A stretch of 64,000 nt of DNA from Antilocapra americana (Eukaryota; Chordata; Mammalia; Artiodactyla; Antilocapridae), in the NCBI GenBank assembly GCA_007570785.1, contig ML661902.1, positions 2,222,373-2,286,372 on the forward strand. The letters run 5' to 3'. Below, piece after piece: positions 12,491-23,369 of the stretch. Within the stretch, counting starts at the first letter, position 1; every line of letters starts with the position of its first letter. A model generated the notes under the pieces. That model did no database searches and had not been told where the DNA came from. It worked only from the letters and a program-made list of their open reading frames with translations. The position numbers and the translations under genes were made by a program.

Positions 12491-12502
12491 ATCAGAGAAA
12501 AT

Positions 12503-13422
12503 AATGCAAAATGTTATATGCTGACTTTTGCTTCTCCACAAACTCCTGAAATAATTCTTTCTGTAAAACTTTATTTTTACAACTTCTTGAACTTTATTAA
12601 AGTGAAAATTCCTTTATTACATCATCGTTAATGAGAAAATACTTAAATAAATATATTCTAAATAGAGCAAGTCAGCAGACGTATCAGAGTAAATTACAAA
12701 GTTGCACATTCCTGGGCTTCCCCAGTGACAGTTATATTTTTGGATTTTCCCTCTGTGGGTGACTGAATAATTTTTCAGTCTTTACAGAGAATTTTTTTTA
12801 AGCCTAAAAGGTTATTTCATATGTACTGAGGAAATTATGTGTATCATCAAAGTCTAGCCCGGAAACAGAAACCACCTGAGTAGTTAAAGAGACTTTAATG
12901 CAGAAAATTGATTCTGTGGGTGATGAAAGAGCTGAGATACTAAACAAGAGACACTGGGGCAATCCAAAGATTAACAACAGCAGGAAGCCACCCTTGCCCA
13001 CAACTGATGGGATAAAAGACAAAGGCAGTGTTCCCAGCACTAGTGAAAGCTGGAACTATCATTTGGCCCACCTGCCATGAGTTGGATTCATGAAGCTGCT
13101 GGCAGAGAAGGAAGGAGAGAGATACACTGGCTTATTCCTCCCCACCACCTCCTCTACAATCCAGTCTGAAGACAGCAAAGCATGGGAACCAGTGTTAACC
13201 TCTTGAGGTAGAGCAGACCAGGGGAAGAGCAAGGAATGGATATGAAAGCAAACAGAGCCAGTATACACACATCACAAAATTATCTACTTGTTGGAGCTGG
13301 TGAAAGGGAGCAAGTCGGACAGGGCTGAGGTCAAGAAAAGAGCGTGGTGAAAGTGTGTTCATTTACATTTTGGTAGAGGATATAAAATGGACCCTGAAGT
13401 TCTTATTCTTTCACAGGAGAAT
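12503..13422. other. Unassigned 0.9-kb stretch
   Basis: The part 12830-13300 is less A+T rich than its surroundings and has open frames of 60-78 codons on both strands, none recognised. It could be a very old repeat tail, but I cannot name one. Confidence 0.4.
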
Positions 13423-13436
13423 AATCAATGTGTTTG

Positions 13437-13769
13437 GGCTTCCCTGGTAGCTCAGCTGGCAAAGAATCCACCTGCAGTGCAGGAGACCCCAGTTTGATTC
13501 CTGGGTTGGGGAGATCCCTGGAGAAGGGACAGGCTACCCACTCCAGTATTCTTGGGTTTCTCAGGTAGATCAGACAGTAAAGAATCTGCCTGCAATGCAG
13601 GAGACCTGGGTTCAATCCCTTGGTTGGGAAGATCCCCTGGAGGAGGGCAGGGCAACCCACTCCACTAATTCTTGCCTGGAGAATCACCATGGACAGAGGA
13701 GCCTGGCAGGCTACAGTCCATGGTGTCATGAAGAGTCAGACACGACTGAGCGACTAACCACAGAACAGA
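13437..13769 (+). mobile_element. Bov-tA SINE with two tRNA-like heads
   Basis: The first tRNA-like unit (13437-13553) stops at 'ctccagtattcttgg' and is followed by a second head and a full body (about 13554-13769) ending 'cacgactgagcgactaacc'. A 14-bp duplication, 'aatcaatgtgtttg', at 13423-13436 and 13770-13783 brackets the whole 333-bp unit, so both heads arrived in one insertion. Confidence 0.93.
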
Positions 13770-13783
13770 AATCAATGTGTTTG

Positions 13784-14743
13784 GGACTGAGATAAGCTAT
13801 TCTGCCTCTTGATTTTGCATTGCACACTAGGCTTATCAATGCCAGTATAATCTTACTTCTGGGTTGACATCTAGGAGCAGGGGCCACATTACCCTGTCTC
13901 ACCACAAACTTTTGGTATCTCAGTATGGCATTATAATATTCTAGTGATTTGCATAGGTACACATTTTAATTGACAGAAATATGATAGAACATAAAATGAA
14001 ATGGCTACAGGAATCAGTTCTGTAAATGAACTGTGACACATAAGTTGTGATCCTAATATTCTGTGAGAATGTAAAATTCATCAAGACAATTTTAATACAA
14101 TGAAAACTTTTATGGCTCAGGGGAAGAATTATCACAAAAATGAGGTTATTTGCTTCCCAAGTTATTTTATCAAGAGAGCACACACTCCAGCTACTGCTGG
14201 ATTTGCTGAAGCCAACAGAAATGGGTTGGACAGGAGAGGAGAGAGTGTGAAGATTTTTGACCATGGGTGGGAGCAGAGAAGGGCCCATTAGGACCTCCAG
14301 CTGGTTCCTATTCACTGAAGTTAGGGACTGACTCCTGTCTAGTGTGCAAAACCATTAAGGGGATATTATTATCCTTCATCTGACCTTGACAAGAGAATTT
14401 TTTTGTGGTTAAAAAAAAAAAGACAAACTGATTAAGCTGCATCTGGGTTAACTTTCCTAAATAACAAATTGGCAGACAGCCTGGAAACAATGTAAATTAT
14501 GCTTCATTAAAATTATAATCATAGTTGATTTTTTTTCTTCTACCTAACTGGCTACAGAGAAATAAAATGTTGATGGTTGTATGGCTCAAGTAGAAATGCA
14601 ACACACAGTACATTTGCATAGAAATTCCCATAGATAGGACTGGAGGTAACCACATAGAAAAATGGGTAGTCTGGAGAGAGAGCTACATCTTTGGATGTAG
14701 GGCCATCTGCAGAGCACCCTCATATTCACAAAAATGTTCTATT
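13784..14743. other. Unassigned 1-kb stretch
   Basis: No nameable repeat except a weak L2-like phrase around 13870-13900 ('aggagcaggggccac'). An A run lies near 14410-14421. A minus-strand open frame of 124 codons (13941-14315) has no recognisable identity. Confidence 0.4.
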
Positions 14744-14753
14744 AAAAGGTCAA

Positions 14754-15097
14754 GAAAGCCCCCGTTTGAGCTCCCTGAGTCATACAGCTCTGTAACAATC
14801 TAGAGAGATAGGATGGAGAGAGAGGTAGGAGGGAGGTTCAAGAGGGAGGGGACATATGTATACCTAAGGCTGATTCATGCTGATGCTTGGCAGAAACCAA
14901 CACAGTTCTATAAAGCCTTCAATTAAGAAATAAATATATTTTTTAAAACATTATGAAAAAAAATCTCAAAACAACAAAAAATTTGTTTAAATATATATTT
15001 CTGGTTTCTAAATGTTTTTTCTAATTTGAAAATATTTCCAAATAAATTGAAAAATAAAATAAATAGAATTCAAAAAAGAGACAAGTACCAAAAAAAA
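14754..15097 (+). mobile_element. Ruminant L1 3' end, inverted 5' end, possible 3' transduction
   Basis: The 3'-UTR of a young ruminant L1 runs from about 14787 ('ctctgtaacaatctagag') to an A-rich end near 14942. The first roughly 31 bases (14757-14787) are in opposite orientation: they match the complement of the same L1 region, as comparison with the copy at 40484-41062 shows. After the L1 end comes about 150 bp of A+T-rich non-L1 sequence ending in an A run at 15090-15101. The flanks share 'aaaaggtcaa' (14744-14753 and 15098-15107), and the left flank has an L1-endonuclease-like site (att|aaaa). Confidence 0.72.
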
Positions 15098-15107
15098 AAA
15101 AGGTCAA

Positions 15108-15570
15108 AGAAGGAGGCTTGCAGAGACCCCCTTTAATTTGGAAACATAAGTAAGGGAGTTTATCTACGTATTAAATAATCATATAAACATTTTACAATAT
15201 AGCTAAAAACTGGCACATAATAGTTTATTTGCCTAAACATTTTTCTGCTCCAAATGAACAAGAAAAATAACAATAAAATATTTTCTCAATTACCTCTGAA
15301 AAACGCCAAAGGAGTAAGATCATCATGTGTCTGTGTGGTATCAAATGTGTTTTGACTTGTTCTCTTTAGAAAGGACCTAAAGGTTAAAGAAAAGGAAAGA
15401 AAAGCAAAAACTGACTTTGTTTCAAGTTATTATTCTACAGCAGTTTGCGTCCATGCAAGGCAGAAAACTTGGGGAAAAAGAGCTCGTAAGAGAAAAGTAA
15501 GATGAGTTCATTTTACATGTGAAATAGAAGATGTCCAAAACATACCTAGAAATATAAGATTGGCTCTCTC
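15108..15570. other. Unassigned spacer
   Basis: A+T-rich DNA between the L1 and SINE insertions. No open frame or repeat identified. Confidence 0.5.
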
Positions 15571-15581
15571 TTTCACAAGGC

Positions 15582-15814
15582 TGAGCAACTCACACTTTCA
15601 CTTGCTTTGGGGGCTTACCTGATAGCTCAGATGGTAAAATCTGCCTGCAATGCCAGAGACCAGGAATCAGTCCCTGGGTGGGGAAGATCCCCTGGAGAAG
15701 GGCATGGCAACACACTCCAGGATTCTTGCCTGGCAAATCCTGTGGAAAGAGGAGCCTGGTGAGATATTGTCCATGGGGTCACAAAGAGTTGGACATGACT
15801 GAGCGACTAACACT
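15582..15814 (+). mobile_element. Bov-tA SINE preceded by a SINE-tail remnant
   Basis: A full Bov-tA (head from about 15611, 'gggcttacctgatagctc', to 'ctgagcgactaacac'). Upstream of the head, inside the same 11-bp duplication 'tttcacaaggc' (15571-15581 and 15815-15825), lies 'tgagcaactcacactttcac', which looks like the tail of another SINE of the same family. Confidence 0.88.
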
Positions 15815-15936
15815 TTTCACAAGGCATCGCAGGAAAAGCAGCTGCTTCAGGATGAAGATAGATCTCTTCTTCCCAGTCACTAGCTTCCAGAAACTCACTA
15901 AAATAGACAATGAACCAAAAAAGCAACACCTTTGTT

Positions 15937-16150
15937 AAGAAGCCTGGCTTAAACAGTAAAGAATCTGTCTGTAATTTGGGAGACCTGGGTTCCATCCCTG
16001 GGTTGGGAAGATCACTGGAGGAAAGCATGGCAACCCATTCCAGTATTCTTGCCTGGCAAATTCCCATGGAATTTGAGGAGCCTGACGGGCTACAGTCTGC
16101 AGGGTCGCAGAGTCAGCCATGACTGAGAAAATACATACACAACACAGCAC
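15937..16150 (+). mobile_element. Bov-tA SINE
   Basis: A plus-strand Bov-tA with a diverged head ('aaacagtaaagaatctgtct'), a normal centre ('cattccagtattcttgcc') and a degraded tail ('agtcagccatgactgag'). It lies 120 bp after the previous SINE in the same orientation. Greater divergence suggests it is the older of the two. Confidence 0.88.
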
Positions 16151-16543
16151 ACGTGTGTACACTGATGCTCTGAATGAAAAGTAGAGGAGTTATGTGGTTT
16201 CAATTAGTGGTGGGAATGACAAAAGGTTTCTGTATGTCCCAGGGTGTCTTAATCCATGGTCATGTTCATCTGCTACTGACTAGGGAGTTTTCCCATGATA
16301 GATGGAGGGGAATAGGAGAAGGAAGCTACACATCTGTTCATGTTGTGTTCTGGATGGTAAACCTGTTTTTCAATTATTCAACTTGGTTACTTTTTAAAAC
16401 AGAGAGAAGGAAATTCCTGGAATGATTGATACTGCTGCACCTTGTTGCTTAGGCTCAAAAAGGCTAAATGTATCTGCAAAGTTTTCAATCTCTCTAAAAA
16501 GATGATGTCCAACATGATGCTGTGAGAAAGGCACCACACAAAG
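16151..16543. other. Unassigned spacer
   Basis: No nameable repeat. Open frames up to 83 codons (16174-16425, plus) show no motif I recognise. Confidence 0.45.
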
Positions 16544-16556
16544 AAAGAAACCCAGA

Positions 16557-16689
16557 GGGATGGAATCAGGAGGGATGTGGGAGGGGAGTTCTGGAAGGGG
16601 AGCACATGTATACCCATGGTGGATTCCTGTAAATGTATGGCAAAACCAACATGATAATGTAAATTAAAAAATTAATTAATTAATTAAAA
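16557..16689 (+). mobile_element. Ruminant L1 extreme 3' end
   Basis: A 133-bp L1 tail: 'ggaatcaggagggatg', 'cacatgtatacccatgg', 'tatggcaaaaccaaca', then an A-rich end expanded to (TTAA)n. A perfect 13-bp duplication, 'aaagaaacccaga', at 16544-16556 and 16690-16702 marks a young, strongly 5'-truncated insertion. Confidence 0.93.
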
Positions 16690-16702
16690 AAAGAAACCCA
16701 GA

Positions 16703-17089
16703 ACCAGAGTGCCCAAATTCTATGTCCTGTTACTCCCTAGATTCTACAACACATAACATCAAGGATTGCTCTGAAGAAATAGGTTACTAAAAAAAAAAAG
16801 GAAAGAGGTTAACGAACGTGCTAATCTTTCAGCCTAGTGAATGGGAGACCAACAAGGAATGCCAGGAACAATTCCTCTCTAAGAGCATCTATACTAGTCT
16901 GAGTCCAGTCAAAAATTAGATTTTCTAAGAGTAACAAATAAGATTGGATATTAAAAAAGAAAGAAAGAAAATTTGGTATCAAAGCCTGGATAAAATTCAG
17001 GAGTGAAAATGTAAATTCTTTGTGAACACCAATACCATAAATAAAGTTAGAAAAGAAACAATGGGCAAAAAGGTTTGCATCATACATAA
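16703..17089. other. Unassigned spacer
   Basis: Contains an A run at 16790-16799. Open frames are short. It may be a further part of the old L1 that follows, but I cannot show it. Confidence 0.4.
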
Positions 17090-17310
17090 GAAACAGAAGG
17101 TTGGCTTTCAGTAAATTTCAACCAATTAATAAGAAAAACAGCAAAAACTGTGAACAAGAATTTCACAGAAGAGGAAACAAAAATGATCAATAAACATATG
17201 GAAAGATGCTCAGTCCATTAATTGCCAAGAAATGGATATTAAAAACACATGCTATACCATTTTATACCCTTTGGGTTAGCAACAAAAACTTTTTCATTTG
17301 ATGTAGTCAA
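17090..17310 (+). mobile_element. Old L1 fragment
   Basis: 'accaattaataagaaaaac', 'aatttcacagaagagg' and 'aataaacatatggaaagatg' in order match the 3' part of old mammalian L1 ORF2/3'UTR in sense orientation. Diverged and without coding capacity. Confidence 0.7.
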
Positions 17311-18539
17311 AGTATTGTGTAAACAAGGTCAAATGGCCACGCATCTCAAATGCCAGGCTTGCTTAAGCAGAATCTCCTGGGAAATAGTGAAGGGACAGGA
17401 ATAGGAGCCCTGGAGCACCTCATAGCAGTCTAGTAGAGCTCAATTCAGGGGTCTAGGAAAGCAACTCATGCCCTTGGGCTGTGATGCTTTTATGTAGCAG
17501 GATGGAAAGGGGCCAATCCCCTTACTGAGTGGATTAAAAGCCAAGATAGCAGTGTAATATGCAGTACCTTTGCTATGGTTCTAAGCTGCTAGGTTGGTGT
17601 TCACAGTTGGAAAGAACGCCAGTCCCTTTCTTAGGAATCAGGTAGGTACATATTGTGGCTAATTAGCAAAGAATCTAACCCTGTGCCTTCATAGTTGAGA
17701 AAGTGGTGGCCCCTTGCCTGGAATAATAGGGTGAGGAACTGGGGTCTGAGCCTTGAGATTGCCAAGTATTAGTGGCCTTAAACATAGGTCACAAGCAGGT
17801 TCCATGGAGCTTTGCAGCCGTCCAGCTCTCTTTGGGAAGCCAATCTATAGGAGATTGGTTGTGGACAATTTAACTCTTCCTTACCTTTCACAAGGGTTTA
17901 GGGGAAATGGTGGTTTTCATATAATGCAACAGAGATTTTACATTTTACAGCTGTTTTGTTGGGAAGTGGGTGGGCAATTGACCTAGTTCCTATTCTCTGA
18001 CAATGCCCCAAAGAGATTATAAGGCCCCAAAGAGATTATAAGACCCCAAGGAGGAATGGATACAAGTTTCCAGTTTCTGCAAAGACCCCTATGTCTAAAA
18101 TATAATCAAAAAAGCTGCAGAGTTACCCAGACCTGAATGGAATGTATGGCTTGAACAATGGGCATTTTAGTACCAACCAATATTCAAGAGATATCCAGAA
18201 TCCCTTGAAACTTGCTTATAATATTGAACCCCTGGTGCAGCCTTTCAGAGAAAGAGCTTCAGAAATTATCAATGAGTTGCACAGCAGCACAATGGGAAGG
18301 GGAATAGTTAGACATTGAGTTAACTTAAAGAAAGTAAAGAATCGCTATGTTTCTCACAAAAACATTTAATTTACAAAGTTATAGTCCAGGAAAGTTTTAT
18401 TTTACTTTAACATATTATATCATATTTAGGGGGAATAAATATTGTTTTAAAAGTTCTGTAATTTGCTAGTGTTTCATACTGGTTGTGAGCATTTGAGATA
18501 AAACCAACCAGGTTTAAAATTACTTCATGATAAGTGCTT
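17311..18539. other. Unassigned 1.2-kb stretch with a short tandem repeat
   Basis: It is richer in G+C than most of the window between about 17380 and 17860. It has a 77-codon plus-strand open frame (17753-17986) without identity and a two-copy 19-bp tandem repeat at 18005-18042. It may be an old LTR element, but I see no defining termini. Confidence 0.4.
18005..18042. repeat. 19-bp tandem duplication
   Basis: The unit 'gccccaaagagattataag' occurs twice without mismatch (18005-18023, 18024-18042), followed by a partial third start, 'accccaag'. Confidence 0.95.
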
Positions 18540-18685
18540 GAGGTATGATTTTTAATCTTTTAAGCTGTACCTTCTACAAGTGTAAAATAAGGATTGTTAT
18601 TAATCATTAAAATTAACGAGACAATGTTTATAAAGCACTTAGCATAGCGATCTCAATCAGTGGTACTTTAAGGATAATATTCACA
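18540..18685 (+). mobile_element. MIR SINE fragment
   Basis: 'caagtgtaaaataagg' followed by 'aacgagacaatgtttataaagc' (in two parts) and 'acttagcatag' matches the 3' half of MIR in sense orientation. Diverged. Confidence 0.6.
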
Positions 18686-18888
18686 TCATAAGAAACTGAG
18701 AAAACAAAACAGAGAAAAAGATCACCCATACACTAATCAACCTAACACAAGTACGATCATTTTGGATACTTTCCTTTAGAGGTAGATTTTTAACTTTAGC
18801 AATTGCTTTGTTATAGTTGTCATGCCAGTCTCATAAGGGCAGAACATTAACACCTTTCATACTTAATGATTTAAAAAATTACTAAATT

Positions 18889-19019
18889 TTTGGGAATTCC
18901 TTAGTGGTCTAGTGGTTTGGACTCCCATGCTTTCACTGCCTAGAGCTGAGGTTCAGTCCCTGGTTGGGAAACTAGGATTACCACAAGCTGTGCAATGTGA
19001 CAACAATAACAAAAAAAAT
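18889..19019 (+). mobile_element. CHR-type SINE
   Basis: A cetartiodactyl tRNA-derived SINE: 'gggaattccttagtgg' head, 'gactcccatgctttcactgc', 'gttcagtccctggttggg', 'ccacaagctgtgcaatgtg' and an A-rich end. Its head ('gggaattcc') separates it from Bov-tA ('gggcttccc'). Confidence 0.9.
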
Positions 19020-19192
19020 TACGGAGTTTTTAAATTAGTTGTCTTTTTTTTCATATTTGATCTGGTAATAAAATGCAAGAAGCTTTCAAGTAGGCAGGAC
19101 TGTTTTTTTAAAAACATTTTTGATATTGCTTTTACAAAAAAATGAACTTTTAAGTTGCCTATATCATTTCAAAATATTTCAGAAGTACGATT

Positions 19193-19397
19193 GCTGCTGT
19201 TTAATCACAAAGTTGTGTCAGATTCCTTTGCAATCTTATGGACTGCAGCCCACCAGGCTCCTCTGTCCATAGAATTTTCCAAACAAGAATACTGGAGTGG
19301 GTTGCCATTTCTTTCTCTAGGGAATCTTCCCAACCCAGGGATCCAACCTGAGTCTCCTGCACTGGGAGGTGGATTCTTTATCAATGAGCCACCAGGC
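19193..19397 (-). mobile_element. Bov-tA SINE
   Basis: A reverse-oriented Bov-tA, tail on the left ('gctgtttaatcacaaagttg'), head on the right ('caatgagccaccaggcag'). Imperfect duplications 'agaagtacgatt' (19181-19192) and 'agaagtctgatt' (19398-19409), 10 of 12 matching, flank it. Confidence 0.9.
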
Positions 19398-19409
19398 AGA
19401 AGTCTGATT

Positions 19410-20861
19410 AGGCAGCCTCAAATGTGTGAAGAATATTCCCTAAATTATTTTTAAGCACTCCACTTTTAAAATTTTCATTATTGTTCTTAATACATGTAAA
19501 TAAAGGTATGTTTTTAAAGTAATATTGTACATGAAGAATCCAATTGATTTATACATTTGAAAGGGCAGTTCCTCTTTTTTTGTCTCTGTAAAAACAAAAT
19601 GGCAATATGAATGTGGAATTGCTGAGTTACTAGAGATTCTTGAAATGTGTTTATTTCCCAAGGACTTCCTCATATTCTTTCCAATACCAGTGAAGTTACT
19701 GCTTTAGCAAAAGGCACATCACTGCTTGCCATTATGCTCATTTTGTACTTTCCTAGGTAGTGTTCTTTTCCTTCCTGTCATGAGTTAAGAGATGACTCAA
19801 AAGCAGCTTAGGTAACCTATCCTCTGGCTGAGTACTCAGAATTTCTGTGATATGGACAAGAGGAAGCCAGTTTAAAAACACTTAACTGAATCTGGGGGAG
19901 TCAGGGCAATATCTAGAAGACATTCCAGGCCTCAGATAGGAATCCAGGCTTGCTGGTGCCTTATCTCTTATCACTTTTCCGCATCCTCCACATACACCCT
20001 GACTAAATCTTTCAGCAGAGATAGGCCAGGCCTCCTCCTTCATTCTCTGGTTTAATAACTTTGCATCTTAGCGAGATTCATTTCCCTATGTTGGTGAGTC
20101 TCAATAATATACAATCATCCTCTACCCATGCATTATTCCTCTTCAATCTTAATTTGCTAATATATTTGACTCTTTTACTAATAATTGGCAGCTTTAATAA
20201 CAGATTCTTGGGGGGAAATACAAATTAAATTCTGGTTTTCGATTTCATCATTGAATCCTGATTGAATAAAAATTCGTTTTATGTACTTAGAAAAAGCACT
20301 ATGAGAATTTCATTTTGCAGAATATATCCAAGTAATAGCTTAATTAAGTGCATATAAACTGACTAATTTAAGAAATATCAGAAAAACAAAAAGACACAGA
20401 AAAAAATTAAATCAGTGAGAAGAAGTTGTTTTCAACTGATATATATATATAATAAACAATAACTACTCATAACTTGAAAAATACTATCAGAAACTAAAAG
20501 TAAGCAACTGATCTATAGAATATTTCTTTATTTAAGATAAGGCATTTAACAAGCTTTCAATGCTTTTTGCCTACCTCCCCCCCTACCCTTCATCATTTGT
20601 TAACATAATGTGAATGTTTAGTTTCACCTATTTGAAAGTAAAACACTATTTTGAACATTTGGTGCTTTCTCTTCAGAATCATTTTGAAATTTGTGTTGTC
20701 CATTATAATTATAGCTACAATAACTTTCTTGACCTCTGTTTAGCTGAAGAGAAATGTTTAACTGAAAATAATGCTAATTTCACTTAAACAGTAGCGTTGC
20801 TACCCTATGACGACTTCATTCTTCAATTCTTAGTTCTCATTCTTTTCTCACTTTTCATGTT
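19410..20861. other. Unassigned 1.45-kb stretch
   Basis: A+T-rich DNA with a (TA)n tract near 20442-20451. The only open frame of note is 77 codons (19440-19673, minus). No recognisable gene or repeat. Confidence 0.45.
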
Positions 20862-21269
20862 CAGGCATACCTTATTTTATTAGGCTTCACAGATACTATG
20901 TTTTCACAAATTCAAGGTTTACAGCAACCCTATGTAGAATAAGTCTCTAGGCACTATTTTTCCAACAGCATTTTCTCATTTTGTATCCCTGTGCCACATT
21001 TTGATAATTCTGACAATATGTCACATTCTCATTATTATGTATTTGTTATGGTGATCTGTGGTCAGTGATCTTTGATATTTACTACTGCAGTTGCTTTGGG
21101 GCATCACAAACTGTGCTCATATGAGATAGACAGTGAACTTCACTGATGCACGTTGTTTGTGTTTGGACTGCCTACTCACCAGCCATTTTCCAGTCTCTTT
21201 CCTCTCCTCTTCCCTCTCTATTCCCTGAGACACAACAATATTGACATTAGGTCAGTAAATAATCCTACA

Positions 21270-23160
21270 ATGTCCTCCTAAGTGTTCAAGTGACAGGGAG
21301 AGGGGCAAGTCTCTCACTTTAAATCAAAAGCTGGAAATGATTAAGCTTGGTGAGGAAGGGACAAATACCAGGATAGGCCAAAAGCTAGGTTTCTTGTGCT
21401 AAACAGTTAGCCAAGTTATGAATGCAAAAGAGAAGTTCTTGAAAGAAATTAAAAGTGCTATTCCAGTGAACACACAAATGTAGGAAAGACTGCTGATGTG
21501 GAGAAAGTTGTAGAGGTCTGGACAGAAGATCAAATCAGCCACAACATCCCCTTAATCCAAAGCCTAAGCTACAGCAAGGCTCTAACTCTCTTCAGTTCTA
21601 GGAAGGCTGAGAGAGGTGAGGAAGCTGCAGAAGAAAAGTCTGAATGAAGCTAGCAGCAAGTGGTTTACAAGTTTTAAAGAAAGAAGCCATCTCCATGACA
21701 CAGAAAGGCAAAATAAAGCAGCAAGTGCTGATGTAGAAATTGCAGCAGGTCGTTCAGAAGATCTAGCTAAGATAATGGATAAACATAGCTACACTAAACA
21801 AGAGATTTTCAGTGATGATGAGACAGCCTTATACTGGAAGAAGGTGCCATCTAGGACTTTCCTAGTTAGAGAGGAGAAATCAATGCCTGGCTTCACACTT
21901 CAAAAGACTAGCTGACTCTCTTGCTAGGGGCTAATGCATCTGGTGACTTTACGTTGAATGTTAAAGTCATTAAACATTGAATGGCCAATGTTCATTTGAC
22001 ATTCTAAAAATCTTAGGTCCTTAACAATTATGCCAAATATACTCTGCTTACGCCCTCTAAATGGAAAACAAAGCTTGGATGACAGCACATCTGTTTACAA
22101 CATAGTTTACTGAATATTTTAAGCCTACTGGTGAGACCTACAGCTCAGACAAAAGATTCCTTTCAAAATGCTACTGCTCATTGACAATTCACCTGGTCAT
22201 ACAAGAGCTCTGAGGGAGATATTTCATATGATTCATGTTGTTTTGATGCGTGCTAACATAATATCTATTCTTCAGCCCATTCATCAAGGAATAATTTCAA
22301 TTTCATGACTTATTATTTAAGAAATACATTTTGTAAGGCTGTTAGCTGTCATAGTGATTCCGCAATAAATCTGGGTGAAGTAAATTAAAAACCTTCTCTA
22401 AAATTTCAGAATTTTAGATACCATTAAGAACATTCATGGTTCATGGGAAGAGGTCAAAATATCAGCGTTTAAAATAATTTGGAAGAAGTTGATTCCAGCC
22501 TGCATAGATAACTTTGAGGAGTTCAAGACTTCAGTGGAGGAAGTCACTGCAAATGTGGTGGAAATAGCAAGAAAACCAGAATTTGAAGTGGAGCCTGAAG
22601 AAGTGAATTGCTAAAATCTTGTGATAAAACTTTAAGTAAAAATGAGTTCCTTCTCATGAATTATTTTAAGAATAATTTCATGAGATGGAATCTGCTCTTG
22701 GTGAAGATGCTGTGAAGACTTGAAATGACAGCAAAAGCTATAGAATATTACATAAACTTAGTTGATAAAACAGTGGCAGAGTTTGATGGGACTGACTCCA
22801 ATTTCAAAAGAAGTTCTACTGTGGGTAGTGAAAGTGAAGTGAAGTTGCTCAGTCGTGTTCACCTCTTTGCAACCCCATGGACTGCAGCCTACCAGGCTCC
22901 TCCATCCATGGGATTTTCAAGGCAAGAGTACTGTGGGTAAAATGTTATCAAATAGCATTGCATGCTACAGAGAAATCATTCATAAAAGAAAGCATCAACT
23001 GATAAGGCACACTTCACCACCATCTTATTTGAAGAAATCGCCACAGTCACCTTAATCTTCAGCAACCACCACCCTTATCAGTCATCAGCCATCAACATCA
23101 AGGCAAGACCCACCACTAGCAAAAAGATTACATCTTGTTGAAGGCTCACATGATGGTTAA
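21270..23160 (+). pseudogene. Tigger1 DDE transposase pseudogene
   Basis: A decayed transposase of the pogo/Tigger superfamily, related to CENP-B-like proteins, which would bind the inverted repeats and cut and paste the element. The start is at 21270, but a shift or stop follows within the first few codons. The longest surviving segment (21616-21915) holds part of the CENP-B-type DNA-binding region and the first catalytic aspartate region, reading FSDDETALYWKK. A later segment, 22180-22220, reads as the second catalytic region (LLIDNSPGH). The C-terminus ends at 23158-23160. A SINE at 22828-22928 further disrupts it. Confidence 0.88.
22828..22928 (-). mobile_element. Bov-A type SINE fragment inside Tigger1
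   Basis: 'gtgaaagtgaagtgaagttg' through 'caaccccatggactgcagcc' to 'gattttcaaggcaagag': the 3' half of a Bov-A SINE in reverse orientation. The duplication 'tactgtgggta' is perfect over 11 bp (22817-22827 and 22929-22939). The 5' half was never copied. Confidence 0.93.
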
Positions 23161-23369
23161 CAGTTTTTTTTTTTTTAGCAATAAAGTAGCTTTGACTTAA
23201 GATATGAATATTGTTTGTTTTAGACATATTGCACACTTATTAGACAATAGTCTATAACTTTTATATGCAATTGGGAACCAAAGAATTTATGTGACATTCA
23301 CACTATTGTGATAGTCACTTTATTGTGGTGGTCTGGAACTGAACCCACAAGATCTCTGAGGCACACCTT

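Larger units (their letters stand above)
20862..23369 (+). mobile_element. Tigger1 DNA transposon, near full length
   Basis: A pogo-type DNA transposon, 2,508 bp including a SINE of about 100 bp, so close to the 2.4 kb of Tigger1. The left terminus 'caggcatacctta' and right terminus 'gaggcacacctt' are the diverged inverted repeats. The 5' UTR (20930-21230), transposase region and 3' UTR (23160-23340, with 'gcaataaagtagc') follow the consensus order. The expected TA target duplication is no longer clear. This family has long been inactive in mammals. Confidence 0.92.

Noticed and set aside
12145..12492. Open frames of 115 and 64 codons across Bov-A2
   Set aside because: SINEs do not encode protein; these frames recur in every Bov SINE copy and mean nothing.
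13941..14315. 124-codon minus-strand open frame
   Set aside because: No domain, no repeat match and no supporting signals.
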